64,000 bases of DNA from NCBI RefSeq assembly GCF_000761545.1, contig NZ_JPMY01000004.1:1-64000 (forward strand), written 5' to 3'. The notes beneath the pieces were generated by a model that saw only the letters and a list, made by a program, of their open reading frames with translations, was not told the origin of the DNA and made no database searches. This DNA is from Pseudomonas sp. ML96. Lineage in GTDB: Bacteria; Pseudomonadota; Gammaproteobacteria; Pseudomonadales; Pseudomonadaceae. The position numbers and the translations under genes were made by a program. Of the stretch, positions 1 to 10,137 are shown in pieces (the first letter of the stretch is position 1; each line of letters begins with the position of its first letter).

Positions 1-1665
1 TTCCTCCTGGATGCTGCCGATCATGCTGGAGATCTCGGTGGTCGCCTCGCGGGTGCGCGCCGCCAGATTGCGCACCTCGTCCGCCACCACGGCGAAGCCA
101 CGGCCCATCTCGCCGGCCCGCGCCGCCTCGATGGCGGCGTTGAGCGCCAGCAGGTTGGTCTGGTCGGCGATGCCGGTGATCACGCCGACGATGCCACCGA
201 TCTCCTGCGAGCGCTGGCCGAGGGTGTTGACCACTGTGGCGGTGGCATCGAGCGAGGCGGAGATCTGCTGCAGCGCCGCCGAGGCCTCGTCCATCGAGGC
301 GCGGCCGATGCGCGTCTGCTGGGCGTTGTCGTTGGCCAGGCGCTCGGTGTTGCGCATGTTGTCGGCGATGTCCTGGGCGGTGGCGCTGAACTCCTCCACC
401 GCACCGGCCATGCTGCTGATCTCGCCGGACTGCTGCTCGATGCCCTCGTAGGCGCCGCTGGACAGGCCGCTGAGCACCTGCGAGCGGCTGCCAACCTGCT
501 GCGCCGCGCTGCGGATATGCTCGACCATGGTCGCCAGCGCCTCGCCCATCTGGTTGAAGCCACGCGCCAGCTCGCCGATTTCGTCGGCGCTGCTGGCGCG
601 CGAACGAGCCCGCAAGTCGCCGGCGCCGAGGGCCTGGGCCTGCTCGACCAGCTCGCCCAGTGGGCGCAGGCGCCGACGCAGCAGCACGATCACCGCCGCC
701 ACTGCCAGGACCATGGCCGTCAAGCTGCCGAGGGCCAGCTGGCCACCGACACTCCAGGTCACCTCGCGGATTTCCTCTTTCGGCATGTTGGCCAGTACCT
801 GCCAGGGGCCATCGGCGAACGGTGCGGCGACGCTGAAGAAGTCCTGCACGCCGTCATTCCAGAAGTGCCCCTCGCCCGGCTTGCTCAGCAGCCCCTGCAG
901 GCGGTCGCCGACCGATTCCGGGCGCTGCACGCCGGCCGGCGGCACCAGCCACTTGCCCTGCTCGTCGAGCAGCGCCAGCGAACCGCTGCGGCCGATGCGG
1001 AAGCGCGCGAGATCGGCGAACTGGGCGTTCTGCGCGTCGGTGTAGTCGAAGCCGACGAACAGCACGGCGCTGACCTGGCCGGCGCTGTCGCGCACCGGGG
1101 TGTACTGGGTCATGTAGAAGCGGTCGAACAGCAGCGCGCGGCCGACGTAGCCCTGGCCGGCGAGCAGCTTCTGGTAGGCCGGGTGGGCGTGATCGAGCAC
1201 GGTGCCGATGGCGCGGTTGCCGTCCTGCTTGGTCAGCGAGGTGGTGATGCGCACGAAGTCGGCACCATCGCGGACGAACACCGTGGCCACGCCGGCGGTG
1301 AGGTGACGGAATTCATCGACCAGGGTGAAGTTGTTGTTCAGCGCCTGGCCGTTGAGGTACAGCGCCGGCGGGGTGAGCCCGGCGACCGGCACGCGCTCGT
1401 CGGCATGCACCGACAGGCCGCTGGCGAAACGCTGTTCGAACAGGCCGGCCAGGCGGCTGGTGCTCTCGCGCAGGGTGCCGTGGAAGGTGGTGAGCTGGTC
1501 GGCGAGCAGGCGCGCCTCGCTGGCCAGGTGATCTTCACGGGTGGTCAGGCTGGCCTGATCCAGAGAGCGAAGCGCGAAGAGGGTACTGCCGCTGATGAGC
1601 AGAATCAGGAGGATCGCGAGGGCAACGGCGAGTTGCCAGGCGATGCGAGACCTGGGCTGGGACAT
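1..1665 (-). CDS. Methyl-accepting chemotaxis protein, C-terminus cut by window edge
   Basis: Transmembrane chemoreceptor that passes ligand signals to CheA/CheW. The 555 residues in view run from an ATG preceded by GGAGAG to the window edge, so the end of the signalling domain is missing. Order: transmembrane helix near residues 9-31, a periplasmic region of about 270 residues that looks like a Cache-type sensor, a second helix near 310-326, a HAMP region with the motif GAGDL, then the signalling coiled coil. The hairpin tip with [16 protein letters not shown] and [12 protein letters not shown], near residues 500-530, is diagnostic of MCPs. The ligand cannot be read from the sequence. It is a lone receptor: no che genes lie nearby. 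Confidence 0.95.
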   Translation of the reverse strand, partial: MSQPRSRIAWQLAVALAILLILLISGSTLFALRSLDQASLTTREDHLASEARLLADQLTTFHGTLRESTSRLAGLFEQRFASGLSVHADERVPVAGLTPPALYLNGQALNNNFTLVDEFRHLTAGVATVFVRDGADFVRITTSLTKQDGNRAIGTVLDHAHPAYQKLLAGQGYVGRALLFDRFYMTQYTPVRDSAGQVSAVLFVGFDYTDAQNAQFADLARFRIGRSGSLALLDEQGKWLVPPAGVQRPESVGDRLQGLLSKPGEGHFWNDGVQDFFSVAAPFADGPWQVLANMPKEEIREVTWSVGGQLALGSLTAMVLAVAAVIVLLRRRLRPLGELVEQAQALGAGDLRARSRASSADEIGELARGFNQMGEALATMVEHIRSAAQQVGSRSQVLSGLSSGAYEGIEQQSGEISSMAGAVEEFSATAQDIADNMRNTERLANDNAQQTRIGRASMDEASAALQQISASLDATATVVNTLGQRSQEIGGIVGVITGIADQTNLLALNAAIEAARAGEMGRGFAVVADEVRNLAARTREATTEISSMIGSIQEE

Positions 1666-1832
1666 TTTTGTGTCTCTCCGGACGGTATTTGGATGCACGC
1701 AAAGGCGCGGGATCACCGCCAGCCCTTGAAGGGCGGCGAGAATACCTGATCGGAAGAGTATGGATTATGAATTTGAAGGCATTGCGCCATCAAAAGTCAT
1801 CAGACAACGTACCAGCGTGACTTTTCGGTCAG

Positions 1833-1868
1833 CCCATGGCCGAAACAGCATCGTGTTTCGGCCATGGG
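1833..1868 (-). terminator. Long hairpin downstream of the amidotransferase gene
   Basis: A perfect 15-bp inverted repeat (CCCATGGCCGAAACA at 1833-1847, its complement at 1854-1868, 6-nt loop) begins 8 bases after the amidotransferase stop codon. Stem strength and position suggest a 3' end structure. No U-tract follows on the minus strand, so it may instead be an mRNA-stabilising hairpin or need Rho. Confidence 0.45.
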
Positions 1869-1876
1869 GCCGCGTC

Positions 1877-2680
1877 TTAGCTGGCCAGGTTGAGCGGCAC
1901 GCCAGCCTGACGCTGGCGGCAGGCTTCGCCGAAGACCTGGAACATCTTCACCGAATCGGGGTTCAGCGCGGCTTGCCATTCCGGGTGCCACTGCACGGCG
2001 AACAGGAACGGCGAGATGCTCGGTGCATGAATGGCCTCGACCAGGCCGTCTTCAGCATGCGCCAGCGGCTCCAAGCCCTTGCCCAGGGTCTTCAGGCCCT
2101 GACCATGCAGCGAGTTGACGCCGATTTCCTCGGTGCCCAGCACTTTGGCCAGCCAGCTGCCGGCCTCGATGCGCACCTTGTGCGCCTCGCCGTACTGCAC
2201 GGCGACCGGGTCTTCCGGGTTCTCGCGATGGTCGTTGAAGCCCGGCTCGCTGTAGAGCTTCTGGTACATGTCGCCGCCCAGGGCGACGTTGATTTCCTGC
2301 ATGCCACGGCAGATGCCGAAAATCGGCAGGCCGCGGGCGATAGCGGCCTTGATCAGTGGCAGGTCGAACAGGTCGCGGTCGCGATCCTGGCCCTTCTCGG
2401 GGGTCAGGTTCTCCTGGCCGTAGAGGGTCGGATCGATGTTCGAGCCGGCACCGGTCAGGTACACGCCGTCGGCCATGTCGAGGTACTGCTCGAGGTCATC
2501 GGTACCGCAGCAGGTGGGCACCAGCACGGGTACACAGCCGGCGATCTCCACCAGCGGCGTAATGTACTTGTGGGTCATCACCTGATAGTCGTGCCCTTTG
2601 CGCTCTTGAGCGCCCATGGTCATCAGCACGACGGGTTTGCGTTTGGCAGAAGTGTTCTTGGCACTGTTGTTGTTGGACAT
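1877..2680 (-). CDS. Class I glutamine amidotransferase, PuuD/gamma-Glu-GABA hydrolase type
   Basis: 267-residue cytosolic protein of the peptidase C26 family. In the gamma-glutamylation route of polyamine breakdown, such enzymes release GABA or aminovalerate from its gamma-glutamyl conjugate. The nucleophile elbow FGICRGMQ places Cys at residue 124, and WHPEW gives His232 and Glu234, so the triad is complete. The motif YLTGAGSNIDP near residue 74 is typical of the family. Pseudomonas carries several paralogues (SpuA/PauD), and this copy does not sit beside an spu operon, so its substrate is inferred. PauR, a PauB-like oxidase and KauB lie 10-23 kb away in the same window. Confidence 0.85.
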   Translation of the reverse strand: MSNNNSAKNTSAKRKPVVLMTMGAQERKGHDYQVMTHKYITPLVEIAGCVPVLVPTCCGTDDLEQYLDMADGVYLTGAGSNIDPTLYGQENLTPEKGQDRDRDLFDLPLIKAAIARGLPIFGICRGMQEINVALGGDMYQKLYSEPGFNDHRENPEDPVAVQYGEAHKVRIEAGSWLAKVLGTEEIGVNSLHGQGLKTLGKGLEPLAHAEDGLVEAIHAPSISPFLFAVQWHPEWQAALNPDSVKMFQVFGEACRQRQAGVPLNLAS

Positions 2681-3035
2681 ACGTCACCTTGGGGCAGATC
2701 GGGTCTGCCGTTGCTGTGCAGGTGGGTCGGGAGATCGACGCACTACCTGTTTGGCACGGTTTCCGTCTGTCGGCGGCGTAGCTGGCCTCGCCTGGAGGCA
2801 TGGGAATGGAAGGTAACGAGCCTCCCGCGACGGCCGCTTTGGACAGACGAACCGCCAACACAGTCTGCCTGAGCCGTAAAATATGTCAAACAATTCAAGC
2901 GCATGGCGTTTGAAAATCAGAGCAAAACCAGGCGCCACAAGGGCCGCATCATGGCGCCTGCAGACGAGCGGCGGCGAATTGACCGCCCAGAAAGTCCATT
3001 ATTTTTTACGCAGCATGTACAAAATCCTGAATGCA
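2681..3035. other. Intergenic region, no gene seen
   Basis: About 355 bases between the start of the amidotransferase gene and the stop of the LysR gene, both on the minus strand. It must contain the amidotransferase promoter. Short open frames cross it, but none has a convincing ribosome-binding site or recognisable protein. No strong hairpin with a U-tract was seen after the LysR stop. Confidence 0.5.
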
Positions 3036-3959
3036 TCAGCGGCCGATGCGCGCCACCGCTGGCAGGTGCATCTGCGCCACTTCGGCCAATAGGAAGTCGC
3101 GCAGCCGGCGCAGGCGCTCCTCGCCGCGACGGCCCTTCGGCCATACCAGGTAATAGCTGTCGCCACTGGCCACGGCGCTGGGCCAGGGCAGGCCGAGGCG
3201 ACCCTGTTCGGCATCCTCGGCGATCATCACCAGGTCGCCGATCGACACACCATAGCCGCGCTCGGCGGCGACGATGCCCAGCTCCAGGGTGTCGAACACC
3301 TGGCCACCACGCAGCGGTACCTGCTCCTCCAGGCCCATGGCCTGCAGCCAGCGGCGCCAGTCGCGGCGGTCCGGGGTCGGGTGCAGCAGCTCGGCAGCCT
3401 GCAGGCGCTGCAGGTCCCAGGGTGTATCGGCGGCCTGCGGCGCGCACACCGGGATCAGCCACTCGGCGAACAGCTCGGTGCTCTCCCATTCGCCCGGGAA
3501 GCCGGCGTTGCCGGCCAGCAGCACGGCGCAGTCGAACGGCTCCTGGTGGAAGTCGACCTTGTCCACGTCCATCCAGGCACTGGTCAGTTGCACCTCGATA
3601 TCCGGGTTGAGCAGCCGAAAGCGCGACAGTCGCGCCAGCAGCCAGCGCATGGTCAGGGTCGAGGGCGCCTTCAGGCGCAGTGTGGTGTCGTCGGTGCTGA
3701 GCGCCGTGCAGGCGCGCTCCAGCGCATCGAAACCATCGCGCACACCAGGGAGTAGCATGCGCGCACTCTCGCTCAGGCGCAGGTGGCGGCCGGCACGCTC
3801 GAACAGGCTGCAGCCGAAGTGTTCTTCGAGGGTACGGATATGCCGGCTCACCGCACTCTGGGTAATGGCCAGCTCCTCGGCAGCGCGGGTGAAGGAAGCG
3901 TGCCGGGCGGCAGCCTCGAAGGCACGCAGGGCATACAGGGGCGGTAGGCGACGCGCCAT
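3036..3959 (-). CDS. LysR-family transcriptional regulator
   Basis: 307 residues, the usual LTTR length. The N-terminal winged helix-turn-helix (LRAFEAAARHASFTRAAEEL, then SAVSRHIRTLEE) spans roughly residues 10-60, followed by a periplasmic-binding-protein-like effector domain. The opening PPLYALRAFEAAAR resembles the GcvA/AmpR branch. It is divergent from the MATE transporter with 142 bp between start codons, the usual arrangement for a LysR regulator controlling its neighbour and itself. The inducer is unknown. Confidence 0.92.
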   Translation of the reverse strand: MARRLPPLYALRAFEAAARHASFTRAAEELAITQSAVSRHIRTLEEHFGCSLFERAGRHLRLSESARMLLPGVRDGFDALERACTALSTDDTTLRLKAPSTLTMRWLLARLSRFRLLNPDIEVQLTSAWMDVDKVDFHQEPFDCAVLLAGNAGFPGEWESTELFAEWLIPVCAPQAADTPWDLQRLQAAELLHPTPDRRDWRRWLQAMGLEEQVPLRGGQVFDTLELGIVAAERGYGVSIGDLVMIAEDAEQGRLGLPWPSAVASGDSYYLVWPKGRRGEERLRRLRDFLLAEVAQMHLPAVARIGR

Positions 3960-3972
3960 GGCGATGGCTTTC

Positions 3973-3989
3973 CATGAGTATTAGTCATG
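3973..3989. promoter_or_regulatory. Candidate LysR operator
   Basis: CATGA-N7-TCATG inverted repeat in the divergent LysR/MATE intergenic region, 14 bases upstream of the lysR start codon. Its size and placement fit an autoregulatory LTTR site. The arms are only 5 bp, so chance occurrence is possible. Confidence 0.3.
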
Positions 3990-4101
3990 CCAAGCATCGC
4001 ATTTTTCCTTTTGTGCGTGGCGCTCGCGATCCCGAGAATAAGCGCCATCTTCTCGCCGCCCGGAACTTTCCGGCGGCGCCTCTCGCTGAGCCCTACTCAT
4101 C

Positions 4102-5487
4102 ATGCCGCACGCCACCCGCGACGAACTGGTCGCCCTCTTCCGCCTCGCCGGCCCACTGATCACCGCGCAGCTGGCCCACGTACTGATGGTGTTCACCGAC
4201 ACCATCATGATGGCCAAGCTCGGCCCCGAGCAGCTGGCCGGCGGCGCTCTGGGCGCTACCTGCTACTACATGCTGTCGCTGTTCTGCGTCGGCATGATGG
4301 CCGCGGTGGGCAGCCTGGTCGCCATTCGCCATGGTGCCGGCGACCCCGCCGGCGCCACCCGTCTGCTGCAGAGCGGCCTGTGGCTGGCGCTGCTGCTGGG
4401 CGTCGTCGGCGCCCTCTGCCTGCGCTCCCTCGGCCCGCTGCTGCCGCACTTGGGCCAGCAACCCGGCACCGCGCTGCATGCCATGGACTTCCTCGGCGCG
4501 CTGGCCCTGGCCCTGCCCGGCTACCTGTGCTTCATGGCCCTGCGCGGCTTCACCAGCGCCATCGGCCATCCCGGTCCGGTGATGACCATCGGCATCGTCG
4601 GCGCCCTGGCCAACTTCGTCATCAACTATGCGCTGATCGAAGGCTGGCTGGGCCTGCCCAACCTCGGCCTGGGCGGCATCGGCATGACCACCGCCCTGGT
4701 CAGCACGGGCATGGCGCTGGCCCTGGCCTTGTACATCCTGCGTTCGCCGATCTACCGCCAGTACGCGCTGCTGCGCGGCCTGCTGCGCCCACGCAAGGTG
4801 GAGATGCATGCGTTGCTGCGCCTGGGCCTGCCGATCGGCGGCACCTACGCCGCCGAGCAGGGCATGTTCACCTTCGCCGCGCTGTGCATGGGCGCCCTCG
4901 GCAGCGTGCAGCTGGCGGCGCACCAGATCGCCATCCAGGCGGTGACGCTGGCCTTCATCCTGCCCCAGGGCCTGTCCTACGCCGTGACCTTCCGCGTCGG
5001 CCAGCACTACGGCGCCGGGCGCCTGGCCGAGGTACGCCGCGCCGGACGCCTGGGCATCGCCAGCGGCGCCTGCTGCATGCTGTTCTTCGCCCTGCTGTTC
5101 TGGCTGATACCGGAGCAGGTGGTGGGGCTGTTCGTCGACCGCAGCGACCCGGCCTTCGCCGAGGTGGTCGGCCTGGCCGTGAGCCTGCTGGCGGTGGCGG
5201 CGCTGTTCGAGCTGTTCGACGGTACCCAGAGCATCGCCATGGGCACCATCCGTGGCCTCGGCGACGGCAAGACCACCCTGCTGGTCGGCCTCGGCTGCTA
5301 CTGGCTGATCGGCATCCCGCTGGCCTGGACCCTGGCCTTCCCGCTCGGCTGGGGCGCGCATGGCGTGTGGTGGGGACTGGCCGGTGGCCTGGCCTGTGCG
5401 GCAGTCGGCCTGACTCTGGGCTTCGAATGGAAGACCGCGCGCCCGCTGCCCGTGCAGCCGGGCGCGGCTCAGGCCTGCGCGGGCTGA
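4102..5487 (+). CDS. MATE family efflux transporter (NorM-like)
   Basis: 461 residues of almost continuous hydrophobic segments, matching the roughly 450-residue, 12-helix MATE fold. The first helix (AGPLITAQLAHVLMVFTDTI) and the start of the second half (LRLGLPIGGTYAAEQGMFTF, near residue 236) show the internal two-fold repeat of the family. The expected role is Na+- or H+-coupled export of cationic drugs or dyes from the cytoplasm. It is divergent from a LysR regulator that may control it, and its stop lies one base from the stop of the converging GGDEF-EAL gene. The substrate cannot be deduced. Confidence 0.9.
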   Translation: MPHATRDELVALFRLAGPLITAQLAHVLMVFTDTIMMAKLGPEQLAGGALGATCYYMLSLFCVGMMAAVGSLVAIRHGAGDPAGATRLLQSGLWLALLLGVVGALCLRSLGPLLPHLGQQPGTALHAMDFLGALALALPGYLCFMALRGFTSAIGHPGPVMTIGIVGALANFVINYALIEGWLGLPNLGLGGIGMTTALVSTGMALALALYILRSPIYRQYALLRGLLRPRKVEMHALLRLGLPIGGTYAAEQGMFTFAALCMGALGSVQLAAHQIAIQAVTLAFILPQGLSYAVTFRVGQHYGAGRLAEVRRAGRLGIASGACCMLFFALLFWLIPEQVVGLFVDRSDPAFAEVVGLAVSLLAVAALFELFDGTQSIAMGTIRGLGDGKTTLLVGLGCYWLIGIPLAWTLAFPLGWGAHGVWWGLAGGLACAAVGLTLGFEWKTARPLPVQPGAAQACAG

Positions 5488-5488
5488 C

Positions 5489-7162
5489 TCAGCAGGGTAC
5501 GCCGGCGAGTAGTGGCTGGCGGATGCCGAACACCAGGAAGCGCGCCAGGTCGGCCAGCGGCAGAGGCTTGCTGATCAGGTAGCCCTGCACCTGGTCGCAG
5601 CCGAACTGGCGCAGCAGGGCGAGCTGTTCGGCGTTCTCCACGCCCTCGGCGACCACCTCCAGATGGAGGTTGTGTGCCAGATTGATCATCGCTCGCACCA
5701 GCTGGCGATTCTCCGCGCGCGCGCCCATGCCGGCGACGAAACTCTTGTCGATCTTCAGCAGGGTGATCGGCAGGTTGTTGAGGTGCACGAAGGAGGAGAA
5801 ACCGGTACCGAAGTCGTCCAGCGAGAAGCGCACACCGAGCCGGCCGAGGGCCTGCATGGTCTGCTGCACCTGCTCGCTGCGGCGCATCACGGCGGTTTCG
5901 GTCAGCTCGAATTCGAGCCACTGCGCGTCCACCCCGCGCTCCTCGATCAGGCGGCCGAGGGTGGCCAACAGCTGGCTGTCCTGGAACTGGCGGAACGACA
6001 GGTTGACCGCCATGTGCAGCGTCGGCAGGCCACGCCCGCGCAGCCACTGCATGTCGCGCAAGGCACGCGAGATCACCCAGTAGCCCAGCGGCACGATCAG
6101 CCCGCTCTCCTCGGCCAGCGGCACGAATTCGTCCGGGCCGAGCAGGCCGCGCTCAGGGTGACGCCAGCGCACCAGCGCCTCCAGGCCGAGGATGCGGCCG
6201 CTGGCCAGGCACAGGCGCGGCTGGTAGTGCAGCTCCAGCTCGTCGCGACGCAGCGCCCGGCGCAGCTCGCTCTCCAGGTCGGCCATGCTGCGCGCACCGC
6301 GGTGGATGCGCTCGTCGTACAGGTGATAGGTGCAGCCTTGGGCCGCCTTGGCCTGCTGCATGGCGATGTGCGCGTGCCACAGCAGCGGGTCGGCGCTCTC
6401 GCCGGCGCGGGTATGGGCCAGGCCCAGGCTGCAGCCGAGCAGCAGGCTCTCGCCATCGACCCAGTAGGGCTCGGACAGCACCTCGGTGATGCGTTCGGCC
6501 AGGCGCTCGGCGCGCTGCGGGTCGCGGCGGTTGTCGATGAGCAGGGCAAATTCGTCGCTGCCCAGGCGGGCCAGGTCGTCGCCGGGCTCCAGCTGCGCCT
6601 TGAGGCGTGCCACCACCTGCAGGATCAGACGGTCGCCGCCCTGGTAGCCGAGCGAGTCGTTGACGTGCTTGAAGTTGTCCAGATCCAGATGGCCGAGGAC
6701 CAGGCCACGGCCCTGGTGCTCAGCCAGGCGCGTCGCCAGCAGGGTCTGGAAGCCCTGGCGGTTGGCGATGCCGGTCAGCGGGTCCTGCTCGGCCAGGCGC
6801 TGCAAGGTGTTCTGCAGGCGCGCGCGCTCGCCGGCGTAGCGCAGGCAGCGGCGCAGCATGTCGACGCTGAGCTGGTCGCGCACCAGCCAGTCGCAGACAT
6901 CGACCGGCGCCTCGGCGGGCTCTTCCTCGAGCAGCAGTACGGTGGGTAGTGGGCAGCAGCCGGGCACCGGCTGGTAGGTGGGGGTGGCCAGCAGCAGGCC
7001 GCTGCCGCCATCGTCGAACAGGCTGCTGGCCGCCTGCCAGGACGGCGCGGTGATCAGCGGCAGCGCACTGCCCATGGCCGACAGGCGCGCGCGCAGCAAA
7101 GCAGCCCACTCTGGCTCATCGGCCAGCAGGACCAGGCGCATGGGTTCGGCGTGCGCGGACAA
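5489..7162 (-). CDS. GGDEF-EAL protein, probable cyclic-di-GMP phosphodiesterase
   Basis: 557-residue cytosolic protein that starts at TTG behind GGGGAGG; an ATG seven codons later lies too far from that site. Residues 1-100 resemble a receiver fold without a clear phospho-acceptor Asp. The GGDEF domain (DPLTGIANRQGF at 127) carries GSDEF at 201-205, a one-residue deviation from GGDEF that may or may not abolish cyclase activity. The EAL domain looks intact: EAL at 328-330, Asn387, ELTET near 419, DDFGTG at 449-454, Lys470, AEGVE at 505-509 and Gln526. Phosphodiesterase output is therefore most likely. No partner kinase lies nearby. Confidence 0.93.
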   Translation of the reverse strand: MSAHAEPMRLVLLADEPEWAALLRARLSAMGSALPLITAPSWQAASSLFDDGGSGLLLATPTYQPVPGCCPLPTVLLLEEEPAEAPVDVCDWLVRDQLSVDMLRRCLRYAGERARLQNTLQRLAEQDPLTGIANRQGFQTLLATRLAEHQGRGLVLGHLDLDNFKHVNDSLGYQGGDRLILQVVARLKAQLEPGDDLARLGSDEFALLIDNRRDPQRAERLAERITEVLSEPYWVDGESLLLGCSLGLAHTRAGESADPLLWHAHIAMQQAKAAQGCTYHLYDERIHRGARSMADLESELRRALRRDELELHYQPRLCLASGRILGLEALVRWRHPERGLLGPDEFVPLAEESGLIVPLGYWVISRALRDMQWLRGRGLPTLHMAVNLSFRQFQDSQLLATLGRLIEERGVDAQWLEFELTETAVMRRSEQVQQTMQALGRLGVRFSLDDFGTGFSSFVHLNNLPITLLKIDKSFVAGMGARAENRQLVRAMINLAHNLHLEVVAEGVENAEQLALLRQFGCDQVQGYLISKPLPLADLARFLVFGIRQPLLAGVPC

Positions 7163-7459
7163 ATGACCTCCCCAGGGTCAAGGGTGACGGCTTGGCTCCG
7201 TCTGTTGTGCACCGTTCTGCGGTGTTCTTGTCTGCCGGTCCTTGTGCAGATATCTGCGCATCCTGCGGGAAAGACATAGCAGGGACAACCGTACAGGGTG
7301 TCGCACTGTATCCAGTATGTTTAAAAATAGTGACTTAGCACACATTCCTGATGCTTTTTATCGGGAACCAGCCCCGCCGGGCGGCTGTCAGCATGCGCCC
7401 CGCCGGCCTGCGCCGGCTGCTAGAATGCCGCCTCGTTTTTTCTGACCCGATTTCTTCCC

Positions 7460-9469
7460 ATGTCCCGACTCAATCCTCGGCAGCAGGAAGCCGTGAACTA
7501 TGTCGGCGGCCCGCTATTGGTGCTCGCCGGCGCCGGCTCCGGCAAGACCAGCGTGATCACCCGCAAGATCGCCCACCTGGTGCAGAACTGCGGCATCCAG
7601 GCCCGCCACATCGTCGCCATGACCTTTACCAACAAGGCCGCGCGCGAGATGAAGGAGCGTGTCGGCACGCTGCTCAAGGGCGCCGAGGCGCGCGGCCTGA
7701 CCGTGTCGACCTTCCACAACCTGGGCATGAACATCATCCGCAAGGAATACGCGGCGCTGGGCTACAAGCCGGGCTTCTCGATCTTCGACGACGGCGACAT
7801 CAAGGCCCTGCTGACCGACATCATGCAGAAGGAATACGCCGGCGATGACGGCGCCGATGAGGTCAAGAACTACATCGACAGCTGGAAGAACGACCTGATC
7901 CTGCCCGACGAGGCGCTGGCCAACGCGCGCAACCCCAAGGAGCAGACTGCGGCGGTCGTCTACCTGCACTACCAGCGCACGCTCAAGGCGTACAACGCGG
8001 TGGACTTCAACGACCTGATCCTGCTGCCGGTGAAGCTGTTCCAGGAGAACCGCGACATCCTCGAGAAGTGGCAGAACCGCATCCGCTACCTGCTGGTCGA
8101 CGAGTACCAGGACACCAACTCCAGCCAGTACCTGCTGGTGAAGCTGCTGGTAGGCATGCGCAACCAGATCACCGTGGTCGGCGACGACGACCAGTCGATC
8201 TACGCCTGGCGCGGTGCGCGGCCGGAGAACCTCAACCTGCTCAAGGAAGACTACCCGTCGCTGAAGGTGGTGATGCTGGAGCAGAACTACCGCTCCACCA
8301 GCCGCATCCTCAAATGCGCCAACACCCTGATCGCCAACAACCCGCACGCCTTCGAGAAGCAGCTGTGGTCGGAGATGGGCATGGGCGACGAGATCCGCGT
8401 GATCCGCACCCGTAACGAGGATGCCGAGTGCGAGCGCGTGGCCCTGGAGATCCTCACCGAGCACCTGCGCACCGAGCGCCCGTACAGCGATTTCGCGATC
8501 CTCTACCGCGGCAACTACCAGGCCAAGCTGATGGAGCTGAAGCTGCAGCACCATCAGATTCCCTATCGCCTGTCCGGCGGTACCAGCTTCTTCGCCCGCC
8601 AGGAGGTGAAGGACCTGATGAGCTACTTCCGCCTGCTGGTCAATCCGGACGACGACAACGCCTACCTGCGGGTGATCAACGTGCCGCGCCGCGAGATCGG
8701 CTCGACCACCCTGGAGAAGCTCGGCAACTATGCCAGCGAGCGCGGCGTGTCGATGTACGCCGCCAGCGACGAACTGGGCCTCGGCGAACAGCTCGACAGC
8801 CGCTATACCGAGCGCCTCAGCCGGTTCAAGCGCTACATGGACAAGATTCGCGAACTCTGCGCCGGCAACGACCCGATCGGCGCCATTCGTAGCATGATCA
8901 TGGATATCGACTACGAGAACTGGCTCCGGCAGAACGCCTCCAGCGACAAGGTCGCCGAGGCGCGCATGGGCAACGTCTGGTTCTTGGTCGAAGCGCTGAA
9001 GAACACCCTCGACAAGGACGAGGACGGCGACATGACCATCGAGGACGCCATCGGCAAACTGGTCCTGCGCGACATGCTGGAACGCCAGCAGGAAGAGGAA
9101 GACGGCGCCGAAGGTGTACAGATGATGACCATGCATGCCTCCAAGGGCCTGGAGTTCCCCTCGGTGTACATCATCGGCTTCGAGGAGGAGATCCTCCCGC
9201 ACCGCTCCAGCATCGAGGCCGACACCATCGAGGAAGAACGCCGCCTGGCCTACGTCGGCATCACTCGCGCCAAGCGCAACCTGGCGCTGACCTTCGCCGC
9301 CAAGCGCAAGCAGTACGGCGAGATCATCGACTGTTCGCCGAGCCGCTTCCTCGATGAGCTGCCACCGGAAGACCTGGTCTGGGAAGGCCAGGAAGATGCG
9401 CCCGCCGAGGTGAAGAGCGCACGCGGCAATGACGCCCTGGCCAACATGCGGGCAATGCTGAAAAAATAG
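7460..9469 (+). CDS. rep: ATP-dependent DNA helicase Rep
   Basis: 669-residue superfamily 1A 3'-5' helicase that removes proteins ahead of replication forks and helps restart them. Visible motifs: LNPRQQEAV and Walker A AGAGSGKT near residue 23, TFTNKAAREM (Ia), DEYQDTN (Walker B, near 214), GDDDQSIYAWRGA (III), QNYRST (IV), MTMHASKGLEF (V) and YVGITRAK (VI). The length and the ending without a long UvrD-type tail favour Rep over UvrD. It precedes xpt as in other Pseudomonas. About 297 bp separate it from the divergent GGDEF-EAL gene; I saw no convincing sites there. Confidence 0.96.
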   Translation: MSRLNPRQQEAVNYVGGPLLVLAGAGSGKTSVITRKIAHLVQNCGIQARHIVAMTFTNKAAREMKERVGTLLKGAEARGLTVSTFHNLGMNIIRKEYAALGYKPGFSIFDDGDIKALLTDIMQKEYAGDDGADEVKNYIDSWKNDLILPDEALANARNPKEQTAAVVYLHYQRTLKAYNAVDFNDLILLPVKLFQENRDILEKWQNRIRYLLVDEYQDTNSSQYLLVKLLVGMRNQITVVGDDDQSIYAWRGARPENLNLLKEDYPSLKVVMLEQNYRSTSRILKCANTLIANNPHAFEKQLWSEMGMGDEIRVIRTRNEDAECERVALEILTEHLRTERPYSDFAILYRGNYQAKLMELKLQHHQIPYRLSGGTSFFARQEVKDLMSYFRLLVNPDDDNAYLRVINVPRREIGSTTLEKLGNYASERGVSMYAASDELGLGEQLDSRYTERLSRFKRYMDKIRELCAGNDPIGAIRSMIMDIDYENWLRQNASSDKVAEARMGNVWFLVEALKNTLDKDEDGDMTIEDAIGKLVLRDMLERQQEEEDGAEGVQMMTMHASKGLEFPSVYIIGFEEEILPHRSSIEADTIEEERRLAYVGITRAKRNLALTFAAKRKQYGEIIDCSPSRFLDELPPEDLVWEGQEDAPAEVKSARGNDALANMRAMLKK

Positions 9470-9484
9470 CCGCCAGCTATTTTT
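9462..9484 (+). terminator. Rep terminator overlapping its stop codon
   Basis: AAAAATAGC, a 5-nt loop, then GCTATTTTT forms a perfect 9-bp stem that contains the rep TAG stop and ends in five Ts. The stem is A/T-rich, so termination may be weak. Confidence 0.5.
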
Positions 9485-9534
9485 GGCCCCCGAAGACTGG
9501 CCGCCAGGCACGACCTGGCAGCAAAGAAACCTGA

Positions 9535-10134
<600 letters not shown>

Positions 10135-10137
10135 GCC

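Noticed and set aside
2681..3035. Short open frames in the amidotransferase-LysR gap
   Set aside because: No ribosome-binding sites, no recognisable motifs, and they overlap in several frames as expected from high-GC noncoding DNA.
7163..7459. Candidate 67-residue frame (7242-7445) before rep
   Set aside because: Composition rich in Pro, Arg and Cys and no ribosome-binding site; it reads as promoter DNA.
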